Positions 1 through 6,099 of a stretch of 10,553 nt of DNA are shown piece after piece. Positions within the stretch are counted from its first letter, which is position 1. Every line of letters starts with the position of its first letter. The DNA comes from UBA5738 sp049641805 (GTDB lineage Bacteria; Patescibacteriota; Minisyncoccia; Minisyncoccales; UBA5738): the NCBI GenBank assembly GCA_049641805.1, contig JBARNX010000035.1:1-10553 (forward strand), in the 5' to 3' direction. Position numbers and translations under genes: made by a program. The notes below the pieces were generated by a model that saw only the letters and a list, made by a program, of their open reading frames with translations, ran no database searches and was not told the origin of the DNA.

Positions 1-1
1 A

Positions 2-112
2 AAAAAAGAAAACCTCAAAATTGAGATTATGCGCCTGATGCCCCATAAACCGGAAACTTACAAATCCAGTTTATTAGAAATATTAGAAATAATCAAAAAT
101 CCCGCGGGCTAA
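2..112 (+). CDS. Possible C-terminal fragment of an unidentified protein, cut by the window edge
   Basis: An open frame enters from the left edge and ends at TAA (110-112), giving 36 residues that finish ...LLEILEIIKNPAG. The composition (lysine and glutamate rich, alternating leucine and isoleucine) is natural for an amphipathic C-terminal helix. No family can be named from so short a piece. Its last 30 nt overlap tail-to-tail with the minus-strand small gene at 83-229, so one of the two may be spurious. A frame this short can be open by chance in AT-rich DNA. It is reported as partial and uncertain. Confidence 0.4.
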   Translation, partial: KKENLKIEIMRLMPHKPETYKSSLLEILEIIKNPAG

Positions 113-229
113 CAAAAACCCGCCAAAGCCTATCATGAATATTCCTACTATTCCCATATTTGCAAGGTTTGCAAGGAACAAAAAAAAGCCTGCAAACATT
201 ATTAAACCGCCTACTATAGTTGCTCGCAT
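83..229 (-). CDS. Small hydrophobic membrane protein, 48 residues
   Basis: The frame starts at ATG (229-227) and stops at TAA (85-83). The protein begins MRATIVGGLIMFAGFF and ends GGFLLARGIFDYF. Nearly the whole chain is hydrophobic, with two likely transmembrane segments (about residues 4-21 and 25-41) separated by a short N-L-A-N turn. Glycines repeat at small-residue spacing, as in tightly packed helices. No charge lies between R2 and R42, so a small integral membrane protein is the natural reading. No function is recognised. A good promoter (TTGACA, 18 nt, TATAAC) ends 5 nt before the ATG, which supports a real gene read from a leaderless mRNA. It is transcribed divergently from the hydrolase gene at 266 and overlaps the fragment at 2-112 by 30 nt. 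Confidence 0.55.
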   Translation of the reverse strand: MRATIVGGLIMFAGFFLFLANLANMGIVGIFMIGFGGFLLARGIFDYF

Positions 230-234
230 AATGT

Positions 235-264
235 GTTATATACATAAATTCACTATTTTGTCAA
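235..264 (-). promoter_or_regulatory. Sigma70-type promoter for a leaderless transcript of the small membrane protein
   Basis: Read on the minus strand, TTGACA (264-259) is followed by an 18-nt spacer and TATAAC (240-235). A shifted reading gives TATATA with a 16-nt spacer. Only 5 nt separate TATAAC from the ATG at 229, so transcription should start at or beside the A of the start codon. The -35 box lies 2 nt from the ATG of the divergent hydrolase gene, so regulation of the two could interfere. Confidence 0.55.
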
Positions 265-265
265 G

Positions 266-1038
266 ATGGAGGAGAGAATAATTATCATTGATCAATTATC
301 AATAAATTGTAAATTTTTCGGCGGGAACGGTAAACCGGCGGTTTGGTGTTGCACGGGTGGGGGGTTGGGTCGGATTCGTGGGTGGAAGCCGCGGTATTGC
401 TGGCACAGGCTGGATATAAAGCCGTTGTGCCGGATATGCCCGGGTTTGGGAAAAGCGCGGTGCCGGAGAAACCTTGGACAGTTGATGATTATGTTGAATG
501 GGTGAAAGATTTTGCTGACAAGTTGGGGATGGACCGGTTTATTCTAATGGGGCATTCGTTTGGCGGCCAGGTGGCGGCCAAGTTTTGCGCGATTTGTCCA
601 AATAAAGTTGACAAATTAGTTTTGTGCGCCGCCGCGGTGATTCGCAAGCCGCGCCTGGGTTCGCGCCAAATTTTGGCAAAATATCTGGCCAAGACCAAGA
701 TAATTTTCCAGAACATTCCGTTCGGGATATATCCGGTTCTGCGCAAGATTGTCTATCGCATTGCCGGCACCCGGGATTACGCGCAATTGCAAGGCGTGAT
801 GGCGCAGACATTTTTGAATGTTGTCGGCGAAAATGTTATTGAAGCCGCAAAACGAATAAAAACGCCGACTTTGATTGTTTGGGGCGATAAAGATCGCGAA
901 ACTCCGATAGAGGATGCGCGCGAAATAAACAAAGCGATTGCCGGTTCGCGATTGGAGATTATTCCCGGCGCGGGGCATAAGCTGCACCGCACGCATACCG
1001 CGGAATTGGCAAAAACCATCAGCCAATTCCTAAAATGA
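266..1038 (+). CDS. Alpha/beta hydrolase, catalytic triad intact, apparent single-base frameshift near the N-terminus
   Basis: This is a serine hydrolase of the alpha/beta-hydrolase fold; the substrate cannot be told from sequence. The frame opened by ATG 266 reads MEERIIIIDQLSINCKFFGG...GKPAV and then becomes nonsense. The frame one base back continues as LVLHGWGVGSDSW, the usual oxyanion-hole strand. Adding one base between 340 and 343 rejoins them as GKPAVLVLHGWG and gives a normal-sized protein of 257 residues. As the bases stand, the uninterrupted part is 343-1038 (231 codons, opening at TTG). Numbered from 343, the nucleophile is S72 in GHSFGG, the acid D184 in WGDKD and the base H212 in GAGHK. 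A cap region fills about residues 100-165. Either the read has an error, the gene is freshly broken, or the shorter form is made; the last is unlikely because it lacks the first beta strands. It heads the plus-strand gene block and ends 63 nt before the Mur ligase gene. Confidence 0.8.
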
Positions 1039-1055
1039 TTTGAATGCAGTTTATC

Positions 1056-1093
1056 AAGGTCGCACCTCGGCGAGTACGCCGAGGAACGACCTT
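1056..1093 (+). repeat. REP-like imperfect hairpin between the hydrolase and Mur ligase genes
   Basis: Two 17-nt arms, 1056-1072 and 1077-1093, are reverse complements except at two adjacent positions. They are separated by the loop AGTA. The outer ends are AAGGTCG and CGACCTT and the inner stem is CCTCGGCG/CGCCGAGG. No T-run follows, so it is a poor terminator. It fills most of the 63-nt gap and ends 8 nt before the ligase ATG, occupying the place where a ribosome binding site would lie. Its A-GGTC...GACC-T ends resemble those of the element inside the ligase gene. Confidence 0.65.
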
Positions 1094-1101
1094 TAAAATA
1101 C

Positions 1102-2784
1102 ATGGATCTCTGGGCCTATCCTTATTTATTCTATTATTTGGCGATGTTTTTCTTTTGGATGCTGGCCGCGCACCGGCAGATTTTGTTTTGGCTTTATTTG
1201 TGGCAGGTCAAGGAATATCATCCGGGGCGGTTTTTGGCGCACTTTGAAACCGCCAAAGGCAGAAGCATATTCATCAACTCTTTGTTTTTGACCAAAGTCG
1301 GCGTCTTGGTTTTTGGTTATTTGTATTTAATGGATTCAAAAGAATACTTGCTGTCAATCGTCGCGATCTTTTCAATTTTTTTTGCGCAAGCGGCGGCTTC
1401 GCTGGTGAATATTGCAAAAAAGAATTTGTTGCAGCCCGCGATAACGAAAAAATCGCTGTTGCTGGCCGCGGCAAGCCACATTCTGTTATTTGGCGCCGCC
1501 ATCCTATTTTTTAATGTTTTCTTGGGTGAAATGAGTATGCCTGATTTTGCCGCCGGGGCGTTTTGGCTATTGTTATTTGATGTGTTGATTTCCTTGATCG
1601 TTTCGGCGGTTGTACTGATTCTCCAGCCGTTGACAATATGGGAAAAGAATAAAATTTTAAAAAAGGCCGCCGCGATCATTGAAAAACGGCCGGATTTGAC
1701 AGTAATCGGAATTGTTGGAAGTTACGGCAAAAGCGTGACCAAGGAATTGTTGGCCGCCATTCTTTCCGAAAGATTCAAAGTTTTAAAAACCCAAGCCAAC
1801 CAAAACACGGAAATCGGCGTGGCGCAAACCATAATCAATGATCTGAAGCCCGAACATCAGATTTTCGTTTGCGAGATCGGCGCGGTACACAAAGGAAAAA
1901 TCGCGCAAACTGCCGGCATCGTCAAGCCAAAAATCGGGATTATAACTGGCATCAATCAACAGCACTTGGCTGTGTTTGGCGGCCAAAAAAACATAATCGA
2001 CGGAAAATTTGAAATTTTGGACGCGCTGCCGAAAAACGGCACGGCGATTTTGAATTTCAACAGCCGGCTGGTCGCGGAAAGTATCGAAAAACAAAAAATC
2101 AAAACAGATAATATCATTTTGGCCGGAAAAGATATTTGGGCCGGGGAAATCGCGGCGGCAATTGATTGCTTGAGATTTGTCCTTAATTACAAAAACGAAA
2201 AAATCGCCATAGACATCAACGCGCGCGGAGCATTTATGGTCGAACCGATATTGTTGGCGGTCTCGGGCGCGATCGCCGCGGGAATGGCTTTGCCCGAAGT
2301 CGCGGGAATCGTCAATCAAACCGATTTTACTCCGTTTAATATTGTATTTAAAAGGGTCCGACCCTTTTTAGACCAAAAGGGTCGGACCCTTTTAAAAGAA
2401 ATCAATGTTTTTAATTCAACCTATTCGGCCAACCCTAATGGCGTTATCGCGCATCTGGATTATTTGAAATTGGATTCCGGCAAGAAAGCGATAATTATGC
2501 CTTGTCTGATCGAGCTTGGAAGCGCGTCCAAAGAAATCCATTGCCAAATCGGCCAAAAGATCGCCCAAGTTTGCGACTTGGCAATTATTACCACCGGCGA
2601 TCATTTCGAAGAAATCAAAAAAGCCGCCGTTGGCGCGGGAATGGAACCGAATAATATTGCGTTCCTTGAAAAATCGGTTGAGGTAAAAAAAATGATAAGA
2701 AACCGTTTGGCAAACAGCGACGCGGTTTTGCTCGAAGGCAGGTTGTCCAAAAGCTTGATGGAATTATTTTTGGCGGTAAAATAA
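1102..2784 (+). CDS. Membrane-anchored MurF-like Mur ligase
   Basis: This is an ATP-dependent amide ligase of the Mur ligase superfamily, closest in motifs to MurF, which adds D-Ala-D-Ala to the UDP-MurNAc tripeptide. Residues 1-180 hold about five hydrophobic segments (roughly 5-30, 62-78, 82-101, 118-141, 150-176) in place of the soluble UDP-substrate-binding domain of classical MurF. The ATPase domain follows: P-loop GSYGKS (206-211, with SVTKE after it), NTEIG (235-239), CEIGAVHKGKI (258-267; E259 is the likely metal ligand) and ITGINQQHLAVFG (281-293). The C-terminal ligase domain has STYSANPNG (439-447), where classical MurF has DSYNANP, then IELG and a final LLEGRLSK. The upstream frame is open back to 1039 but holds no other start codon, so ATG 1102 is the start; no Shine-Dalgarno is seen. 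A twin palindrome is embedded at residues 416-432. The stop TAA directly abuts the next ATG. MurF-like chemistry is well supported; the exact substrate, perhaps lipid-linked, is inference. Confidence 0.85.
   Translation: MDLWAYPYLFYYLAMFFFWMLAAHRQILFWLYLWQVKEYHPGRFLAHFETAKGRSIFINSLFLTKVGVLVFGYLYLMDSKEYLLSIVAIFSIFFAQAAASLVNIAKKNLLQPAITKKSLLLAAASHILLFGAAILFFNVFLGEMSMPDFAAGAFWLLLFDVLISLIVSAVVLILQPLTIWEKNKILKKAAAIIEKRPDLTVIGIVGSYGKSVTKELLAAILSERFKVLKTQANQNTEIGVAQTIINDLKPEHQIFVCEIGAVHKGKIAQTAGIVKPKIGIITGINQQHLAVFGGQKNIIDGKFEILDALPKNGTAILNFNSRLVAESIEKQKIKTDNIILAGKDIWAGEIAAAIDCLRFVLNYKNEKIAIDINARGAFMVEPILLAVSGAIAAGMALPEVAGIVNQTDFTPFNIVFKRVRPFLDQKGRTLLKEINVFNSTYSANPNGVIAHLDYLKLDSGKKAIIMPCLIELGSASKEIHCQIGQKIAQVCDLAIITTGDHFEEIKKAAVGAGMEPNNIAFLEKSVEVKKMIRNRLANSDAVLLEGRLSKSLMELFLAVK
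2347..2396 (+). repeat. Twin palindrome (REP-like) inside the Mur ligase coding sequence
   Basis: AAAAGGGTCCGACCCTTTT (2350-2368) and AAAAGGGTCGGACCCTTTT (2375-2393) are two 19-nt palindromes around a single central base, six bases apart. Together they form one perfect inverted repeat with 22-nt arms (2347-2368 and 2375-2396). Each unit alone can fold into an 8-bp stem with a 3-nt loop followed by T's, like an intrinsic terminator. The units are 25 nt apart, so they are read in different frames (KRVRPFL, then QKGRTLL). The repeat is therefore a DNA feature and not a protein repeat. Confidence 0.9.
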
Positions 2785-4056
2785 ATGATTATGAATTTGC
2801 TTCGGCCGATATCGATATCTTTGTCGCCCAACGCGCAAGCCGACGATATAAAGTCGGCGATTTCGGTTAAGCGCGATCCGGGGTGTTGGCGCGAAGGCCC
2901 TGCGATCGCCGAATTGGAAACGGAATTCAAAAAATATCTGGGCGTAAAACACGCTTATTCTTTTAATAGCGGGCGCTCGTCGCTGATGGCGGTATTGGAT
3001 GCTCTGGAACTTCCAAAGGGTTCCCAGGTGCTTTTGCAGGCCTTCACATGCAACGCGGCGGCCAATCCGATACGCTGGGCCGGCCTGGAGCCGGTGTTTG
3101 TGGATTGCGACCAGAATTATAATTTATCCGTTGAAGATTTAAAGAAAAAAATCACAAAAAAATCCCGGGCGGTAATGGTGCAACACACTTTCGGATTTCC
3201 CGCGGATATGGATGAAATCAAAGAAATTTGCGATAAAAATAATTTAATTCTCATAGAAGATTGCGCGCATTCGCTGGGCGCGGAATATGGTTCGGCAGGC
3301 TCACCACAAGCCATGCGTAAGATTGGCACTTTTGGCAAGGCCGCGTTCTTTTCTTTCGGCCGCGATAAAATGATTTCCTGCGTTTACGGCGGCATGGCCG
3401 TGACGGATGATGATGAATTGGCGCAAAAGATAGCGGCATTTCAAGAGAAAGCCGGTTATCCGCCAAACAGCTGGATTCGCCAGCAGCTGTTGCATCCGGT
3501 GTTGATGGATTGGCTGATCTTGCCGACATATTCAATCTTGGGCAGATATTTGCTGGTATTGTTTCAATGGTTTAATGTTTTGTCGAAAGCTATCCATTGG
3601 AAAGAAAAGCGGGGTTTGGCGCCGGATTATTTTCCCAAACGCCTGCCCAATGCCTTGGCGGTTTTGGCCTTGAACCAATTCAAAAAATTAGGAGAGTTTA
3701 ATGCGCATCGCCGCAAATTGGCGGAACTGTACTATAATGAATTAAAAGATAGCGGTTTCGTCTTGCCGCCGAGATTGAATGGCCGGAAGGCGGTTTATTT
3801 GCGCTTTGCCGTCCGACACGCCGGCGCGGCCGAAATAATAAGAAAGTCATGGAAAAAAAATTTACTGATCGGCGATTGGTACCGCACGCCGGTCGATCCG
3901 TTTGATACATTGCCGGAAACCGTGGGTTATAAAAAAGGCAGTTGTCCGAACGCCGAACGCTTTGCGGGGAAGATGATCAATCTGCCCACTCACATTAAAA
4001 TTGGCGAGAAAGACGCGAAAATGATCGTGAAATATATAATTCAAAACCGCGAATGA
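2785..4056 (+). CDS. DegT/DnrJ/EryC1/StrS-family PLP-dependent aminotransferase
   Basis: Members of this family move an amino group from glutamate or glutamine to a keto-sugar nucleotide, or perform related PLP chemistry, to build amino sugars for envelope polymers. At 423 residues it is slightly longer than usual. Visible motifs are the N-terminal FNSGRSSL (60-67), LQAFTCNA at 84-91, the PLP ring-binding D159 in IEDCAHSLGA (157-166), and the Schiff-base lysine K195 in FSFGRDKMISCVYGG. An extra stretch at about 233-270 (beginning LLHPVLMDWLILPTYS) is strongly hydrophobic and may be an amphipathic membrane-contacting insert. The ATG follows the ligase TAA with no gap; a second ATG lies two codons on. 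The last four bases overlap the FemAB start as ATGA, so the ligase, this gene and FemAB are probably one translationally coupled unit. The family assignment is firm. The sugar substrate is unknown, and no neighbouring dehydratase or nucleotidyltransferase helps to define it. Confidence 0.9.
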   Translation: MIMNLLRPISISLSPNAQADDIKSAISVKRDPGCWREGPAIAELETEFKKYLGVKHAYSFNSGRSSLMAVLDALELPKGSQVLLQAFTCNAAANPIRWAGLEPVFVDCDQNYNLSVEDLKKKITKKSRAVMVQHTFGFPADMDEIKEICDKNNLILIEDCAHSLGAEYGSAGSPQAMRKIGTFGKAAFFSFGRDKMISCVYGGMAVTDDDELAQKIAAFQEKAGYPPNSWIRQQLLHPVLMDWLILPTYSILGRYLLVLFQWFNVLSKAIHWKEKRGLAPDYFPKRLPNALAVLALNQFKKLGEFNAHRRKLAELYYNELKDSGFVLPPRLNGRKAVYLRFAVRHAGAAEIIRKSWKKNLLIGDWYRTPVDPFDTLPETVGYKKGSCPNAERFAGKMINLPTHIKIGEKDAKMIVKYIIQNRE

Positions 4057-5084
4057 TCAAGGAAATCAACAATAAAGGCGAGTGGGAAAATTTTTTGGAA
4101 AAATGCGGGCGGAAAAGTTTTTTGAATTCTTGGGAGTGGGGCGAATTTCAGGTTGGGCAGGGGTTTAAAATTTTGAGGCTGGGGGCGGTGGATAACTCAA
4201 GGTTGATTGCTTTGGCGTTAGCGGTTAAAATAAAAGCGAAGCGGGGGACTTATATTTTAATACAGCATGGACCGAACATAATTGAAACAAATCCGGTTGC
4301 AATTCAAAAAATCCTTGATGAATTGTTTTTATGGTTGAAAGAATGGGCGAAAAAGGAAGGCGCGTCGTTTATCCGTTGCGCGCCGTTATTGGAAAGAAAC
4401 GAACAAAATCTGGAGATATTTAAAAATTTGGGATTGCGCGAGGCGCCGATGCACGCAAACGCGTATGAAGCGACATGGAAACTGGATATTGGCCAGCCGG
4501 AGGATGATTTATTAAAAGGAATGCGCAAGACTACGCGCTATTTGATACGGCAGGCGCAAAAAAATCCCGATATCTCGGTCGAAAAAAGCGCGCTGGGAAA
4601 GGAAATTGAAATTTACGGCGGGTTGAATGAAGAACTGGCCCGGCGGCAAAAATTCGTAGCCTTCAAAAAAGATTACATCGAGCGCGAATTTAACGCTTTT
4701 GCCAAAGACGGCCAGGCGCTATGGTTTATCGGCCGCTACAAAGGCGAACCGGCGGCGGCATCATTGGTGGTGTTCTGGTCCGGCATCGCTTTTTACCATC
4801 AGGCGGCATCGCGGATGAAATTCGCGAAATATTCGATTCCGTATCTGCTGCAATGGGAAGCGATCAAAGAAGCCAAGGCGCGCGGATGCGCGATATATGA
4901 TTTTTGGGGTTACACCGACCCCAAAGCCTTCCCGAAACATCCCTGGGCCGGCCCGACGCTGTTTAAGATGGGTTTTGGCGGCCGCGCTCACGAATATGTG
5001 AAAACCATGGACTTGCCGCTGTCGTGGAAGTATTGGCCGGTATACATATTTGAGAGCTTGAGAAAACTTAAAAGAGGACTTTAA
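4053..5084 (+). CDS. FemAB-type aminoacyl transferase (peptidoglycan interpeptide bridge formation)
   Basis: FemA/FemB/FemX proteins use aminoacyl-tRNA to add amino acids to the stem peptide of a peptidoglycan precursor at the cytoplasmic face. At 343 residues the length matches single FemX-type enzymes. The N-terminal GNAT-like half runs to about 145 and includes NSWEWGEFQ (25-33). The second half begins near 150 with the conserved MRKTTRYLIRQAQK (157-170). It ends with IYDFWGYTDP (281-290) and GPTLFKMGFGG (300-310), the usual FemAB C-terminal signature. No signal peptide or clear membrane span is present. The start ATG overlaps the DegT stop (ATGA), which fixes the start by coupling. Beside a Mur ligase the context fits wall-peptide modification. 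Some CPR relatives may instead modify other amino-bearing substrates, so the acceptor is inferred. Confidence 0.9.
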   Translation: MIKEINNKGEWENFLEKCGRKSFLNSWEWGEFQVGQGFKILRLGAVDNSRLIALALAVKIKAKRGTYILIQHGPNIIETNPVAIQKILDELFLWLKEWAKKEGASFIRCAPLLERNEQNLEIFKNLGLREAPMHANAYEATWKLDIGQPEDDLLKGMRKTTRYLIRQAQKNPDISVEKSALGKEIEIYGGLNEELARRQKFVAFKKDYIEREFNAFAKDGQALWFIGRYKGEPAAASLVVFWSGIAFYHQAASRMKFAKYSIPYLLQWEAIKEAKARGCAIYDFWGYTDPKAFPKHPWAGPTLFKMGFGGRAHEYVKTMDLPLSWKYWPVYIFESLRKLKRGL

Positions 5085-5085
5085 A

Positions 5086-5200
5086 TTGAAAATTGAAAAA
5101 TCAAAATGAAAAATGACAATGTAAAATTAAAAATGTTAAAATACCGACATTTTACATTTTAAACTGTCATTTTAATTTTTGATATTTACATTTTAAATTA
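5086..5200 (+). repeat. Long copy of an AT-rich element upstream of ftsQ
   Basis: This 115-nt stretch begins one base after the FemAB stop codon and ends 3 nt before the ftsQ ATG, so it is essentially the whole intergenic gap. Its first 33 nt (5086-5118) match 5997-6029 with one mismatch. Its last 13 nt, ACATTTTAAATTA (5188-5200), match 6027-6039. The middle folds imperfectly on itself: AAAATGACAATGTAAAA is roughly complementary to TTTTACATTTTAAACTGTCATTTT. It leaves no space for a ribosome binding site other than the GGA touching the ATG. Confidence 0.75.
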
Positions 5201-5203
5201 GGA

Positions 5204-6007
5204 ATGGCCCGCCGTATTTATAAAAAACCCCATCGCGCCAAGAAGCACAAGCCTTTGATCGCCAAAGCTTCGTTTTGGAGATCGATTTGCGTTTTCGCGG
5301 TGTTGTGCGGAAGCGTATGGCTGGTTTGTTTTTCGCCGGCGCTTGAAGTCAAGGATATCGAAGTTGCCGGGGCGGAGAAGGTCAGCGAGCAGGATTGCGC
5401 CAAAGTAATCCATGACGAGGTGAACAAGAAAATCGCGTTTCTCGATTCTAAAAGCATCCTTCTTTTCAATATGGAGCAAACCAAAAAAGAGTTGCTGGCG
5501 CGTTTTCCGCAAGTGCAGAACATCAAAATTGAACGGCAATTTCCTTCAAAAATAATCGCGTCGGTCGAGGAACGGAGCGGCGTGGCGATAATGGGCGACA
5601 ATTCGGGCAAAAAATTTCTGGTTGACAATAATGGTATTGCTTTCGAGGAGGTTTTTGAACAAAAAGAACTATTGGAAATCAGCGCCGCCGCCGGCCGGCC
5701 GTTGAAAGTCGGCGATGAAGCGGTATCAAAGGAAATGCTTTCGGGCATATTGCGGATTAAAGGCGATATGCTGGCGTCAAGCGGCATAAACACCGTTAGC
5801 GCGTCCATTGAAACTCCCGAACGGATTAATTTACAAACCCAGGATGGCTGGTATGTTTATTTTAATCCCCTGAAGGATATCGATAACCAGCTTTCAAAAT
5901 TGGCCGCGGTGATCAGCGATGAATCGTTTAAAGAAAAAAAAGTCAACCTTGAATATGTGGATGTAAGATTCACGAGAGTGTACCTCAAGCAAAAAGTTGA
6001 AAATTGA
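5204..6007 (+). CDS. ftsQ: FtsQ/DivIB-type cell division protein with POTRA domain
   Basis: FtsQ is a bitopic membrane protein of the divisome that links early and late division proteins through its extracytoplasmic domain. The layout is classical. A lysine- and arginine-rich cytoplasmic tail (1-24) is followed by one transmembrane helix (about 25-45, WRSICVFAVLCGSVWLV). A POTRA domain (about 47-122) runs from LEVKDIEVAGAEKVS to FPQVQNIKIERQFPSKI. A C-terminal beta domain then has the family motif FLVDNNGIAF (138-147). The length of 267 residues is typical. No other in-frame ATG lies before the transmembrane helix, so 5204 is the start. The usual neighbours ftsA, ftsZ, murC and murB are absent from this window. 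The gene lies between two copies of an AT-rich element, and the downstream copy supplies the last codons (VEN) and the TGA stop. A convergent terminator follows. Confidence 0.85.
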   Translation: MARRIYKKPHRAKKHKPLIAKASFWRSICVFAVLCGSVWLVCFSPALEVKDIEVAGAEKVSEQDCAKVIHDEVNKKIAFLDSKSILLFNMEQTKKELLARFPQVQNIKIERQFPSKIIASVEERSGVAIMGDNSGKKFLVDNNGIAFEEVFEQKELLEISAAAGRPLKVGDEAVSKEMLSGILRIKGDMLASSGINTVSASIETPERINLQTQDGWYVYFNPLKDIDNQLSKLAAVISDESFKEKKVNLEYVDVRFTRVYLKQKVEN

Positions 6008-6039
6008 AAAATCAAAATGGAAAATGACATTTTAAATTA
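5997..6039 (+). repeat. Short copy of the AT-rich element, overlapping the ftsQ stop
   Basis: Positions 5997-6029 match 5086-5118 with a single A/G difference, and 6027-6039 (ACATTTTAAATTA) match 5188-5200. The copy equals the long element with exactly 72 nt removed between two ACA triplets. It carries the ftsQ TGA stop (6005-6007), which implies that the element arrived at, or replaced, the original 3' end of the gene. Confidence 0.75.
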
Positions 6040-6070
6040 AAAAGCGCCGGAAAAACAATCCGCGCTTTTT
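6039..6070. terminator. Bidirectional intrinsic terminator between ftsQ and the glycosyltransferase genes
   Basis: AAAAAGCGCCGGA (6039-6051) pairs with TCCGCGCTTTTT (6059-6070) as a 12-bp stem with one bulged C and a 7-nt loop. The A-run on one side and T-run on the other let it work on both strands. It lies between the convergent ends of ftsQ (6007) and the minus-strand gene (6100). Confidence 0.85.
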
Positions 6071-6099
6071 AATTTTGCAAACCATTTATTAAAAGTTGG

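Noticed and set aside
104..123. Terminator after the fragment at 2-112 (GCGGG...CCCGC)
   Set aside because: The stem is only 5 bp with a 10-nt loop and no T-run follows. The bases also lie near or within the overlapping small gene.
337..346. Programmed -1 frameshift in the hydrolase gene
   Set aside because: The join lacks an X-XXY-YYZ slippery heptamer and no strong downstream pseudoknot was evident. A lost base is simpler.
1783..2319. Long minus-strand open frame (178 codons) opposite the Mur ligase
   Set aside because: It is antisense to a gene with clear ligase motifs, its translation has no recognisable domain, and its composition looks like a shadow of the real gene.
2347..2396. True transcription terminator of the Mur ligase gene
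   Set aside because: The coding frame continues through it into the conserved C-terminal ligase domain, so it cannot be the normal gene end, though partial termination is possible.
5218..5808. Minus-strand open frame (196 codons) opposite ftsQ
   Set aside because: It is serine-rich low-information translation antisense to a well-supported FtsQ; a shadow frame.
5086..6039. CRISPR-like array from the AT-rich repeats
   Set aside because: There are only two copies, of unequal length, about 900 nt apart with a gene between them; no regular spacers are present.
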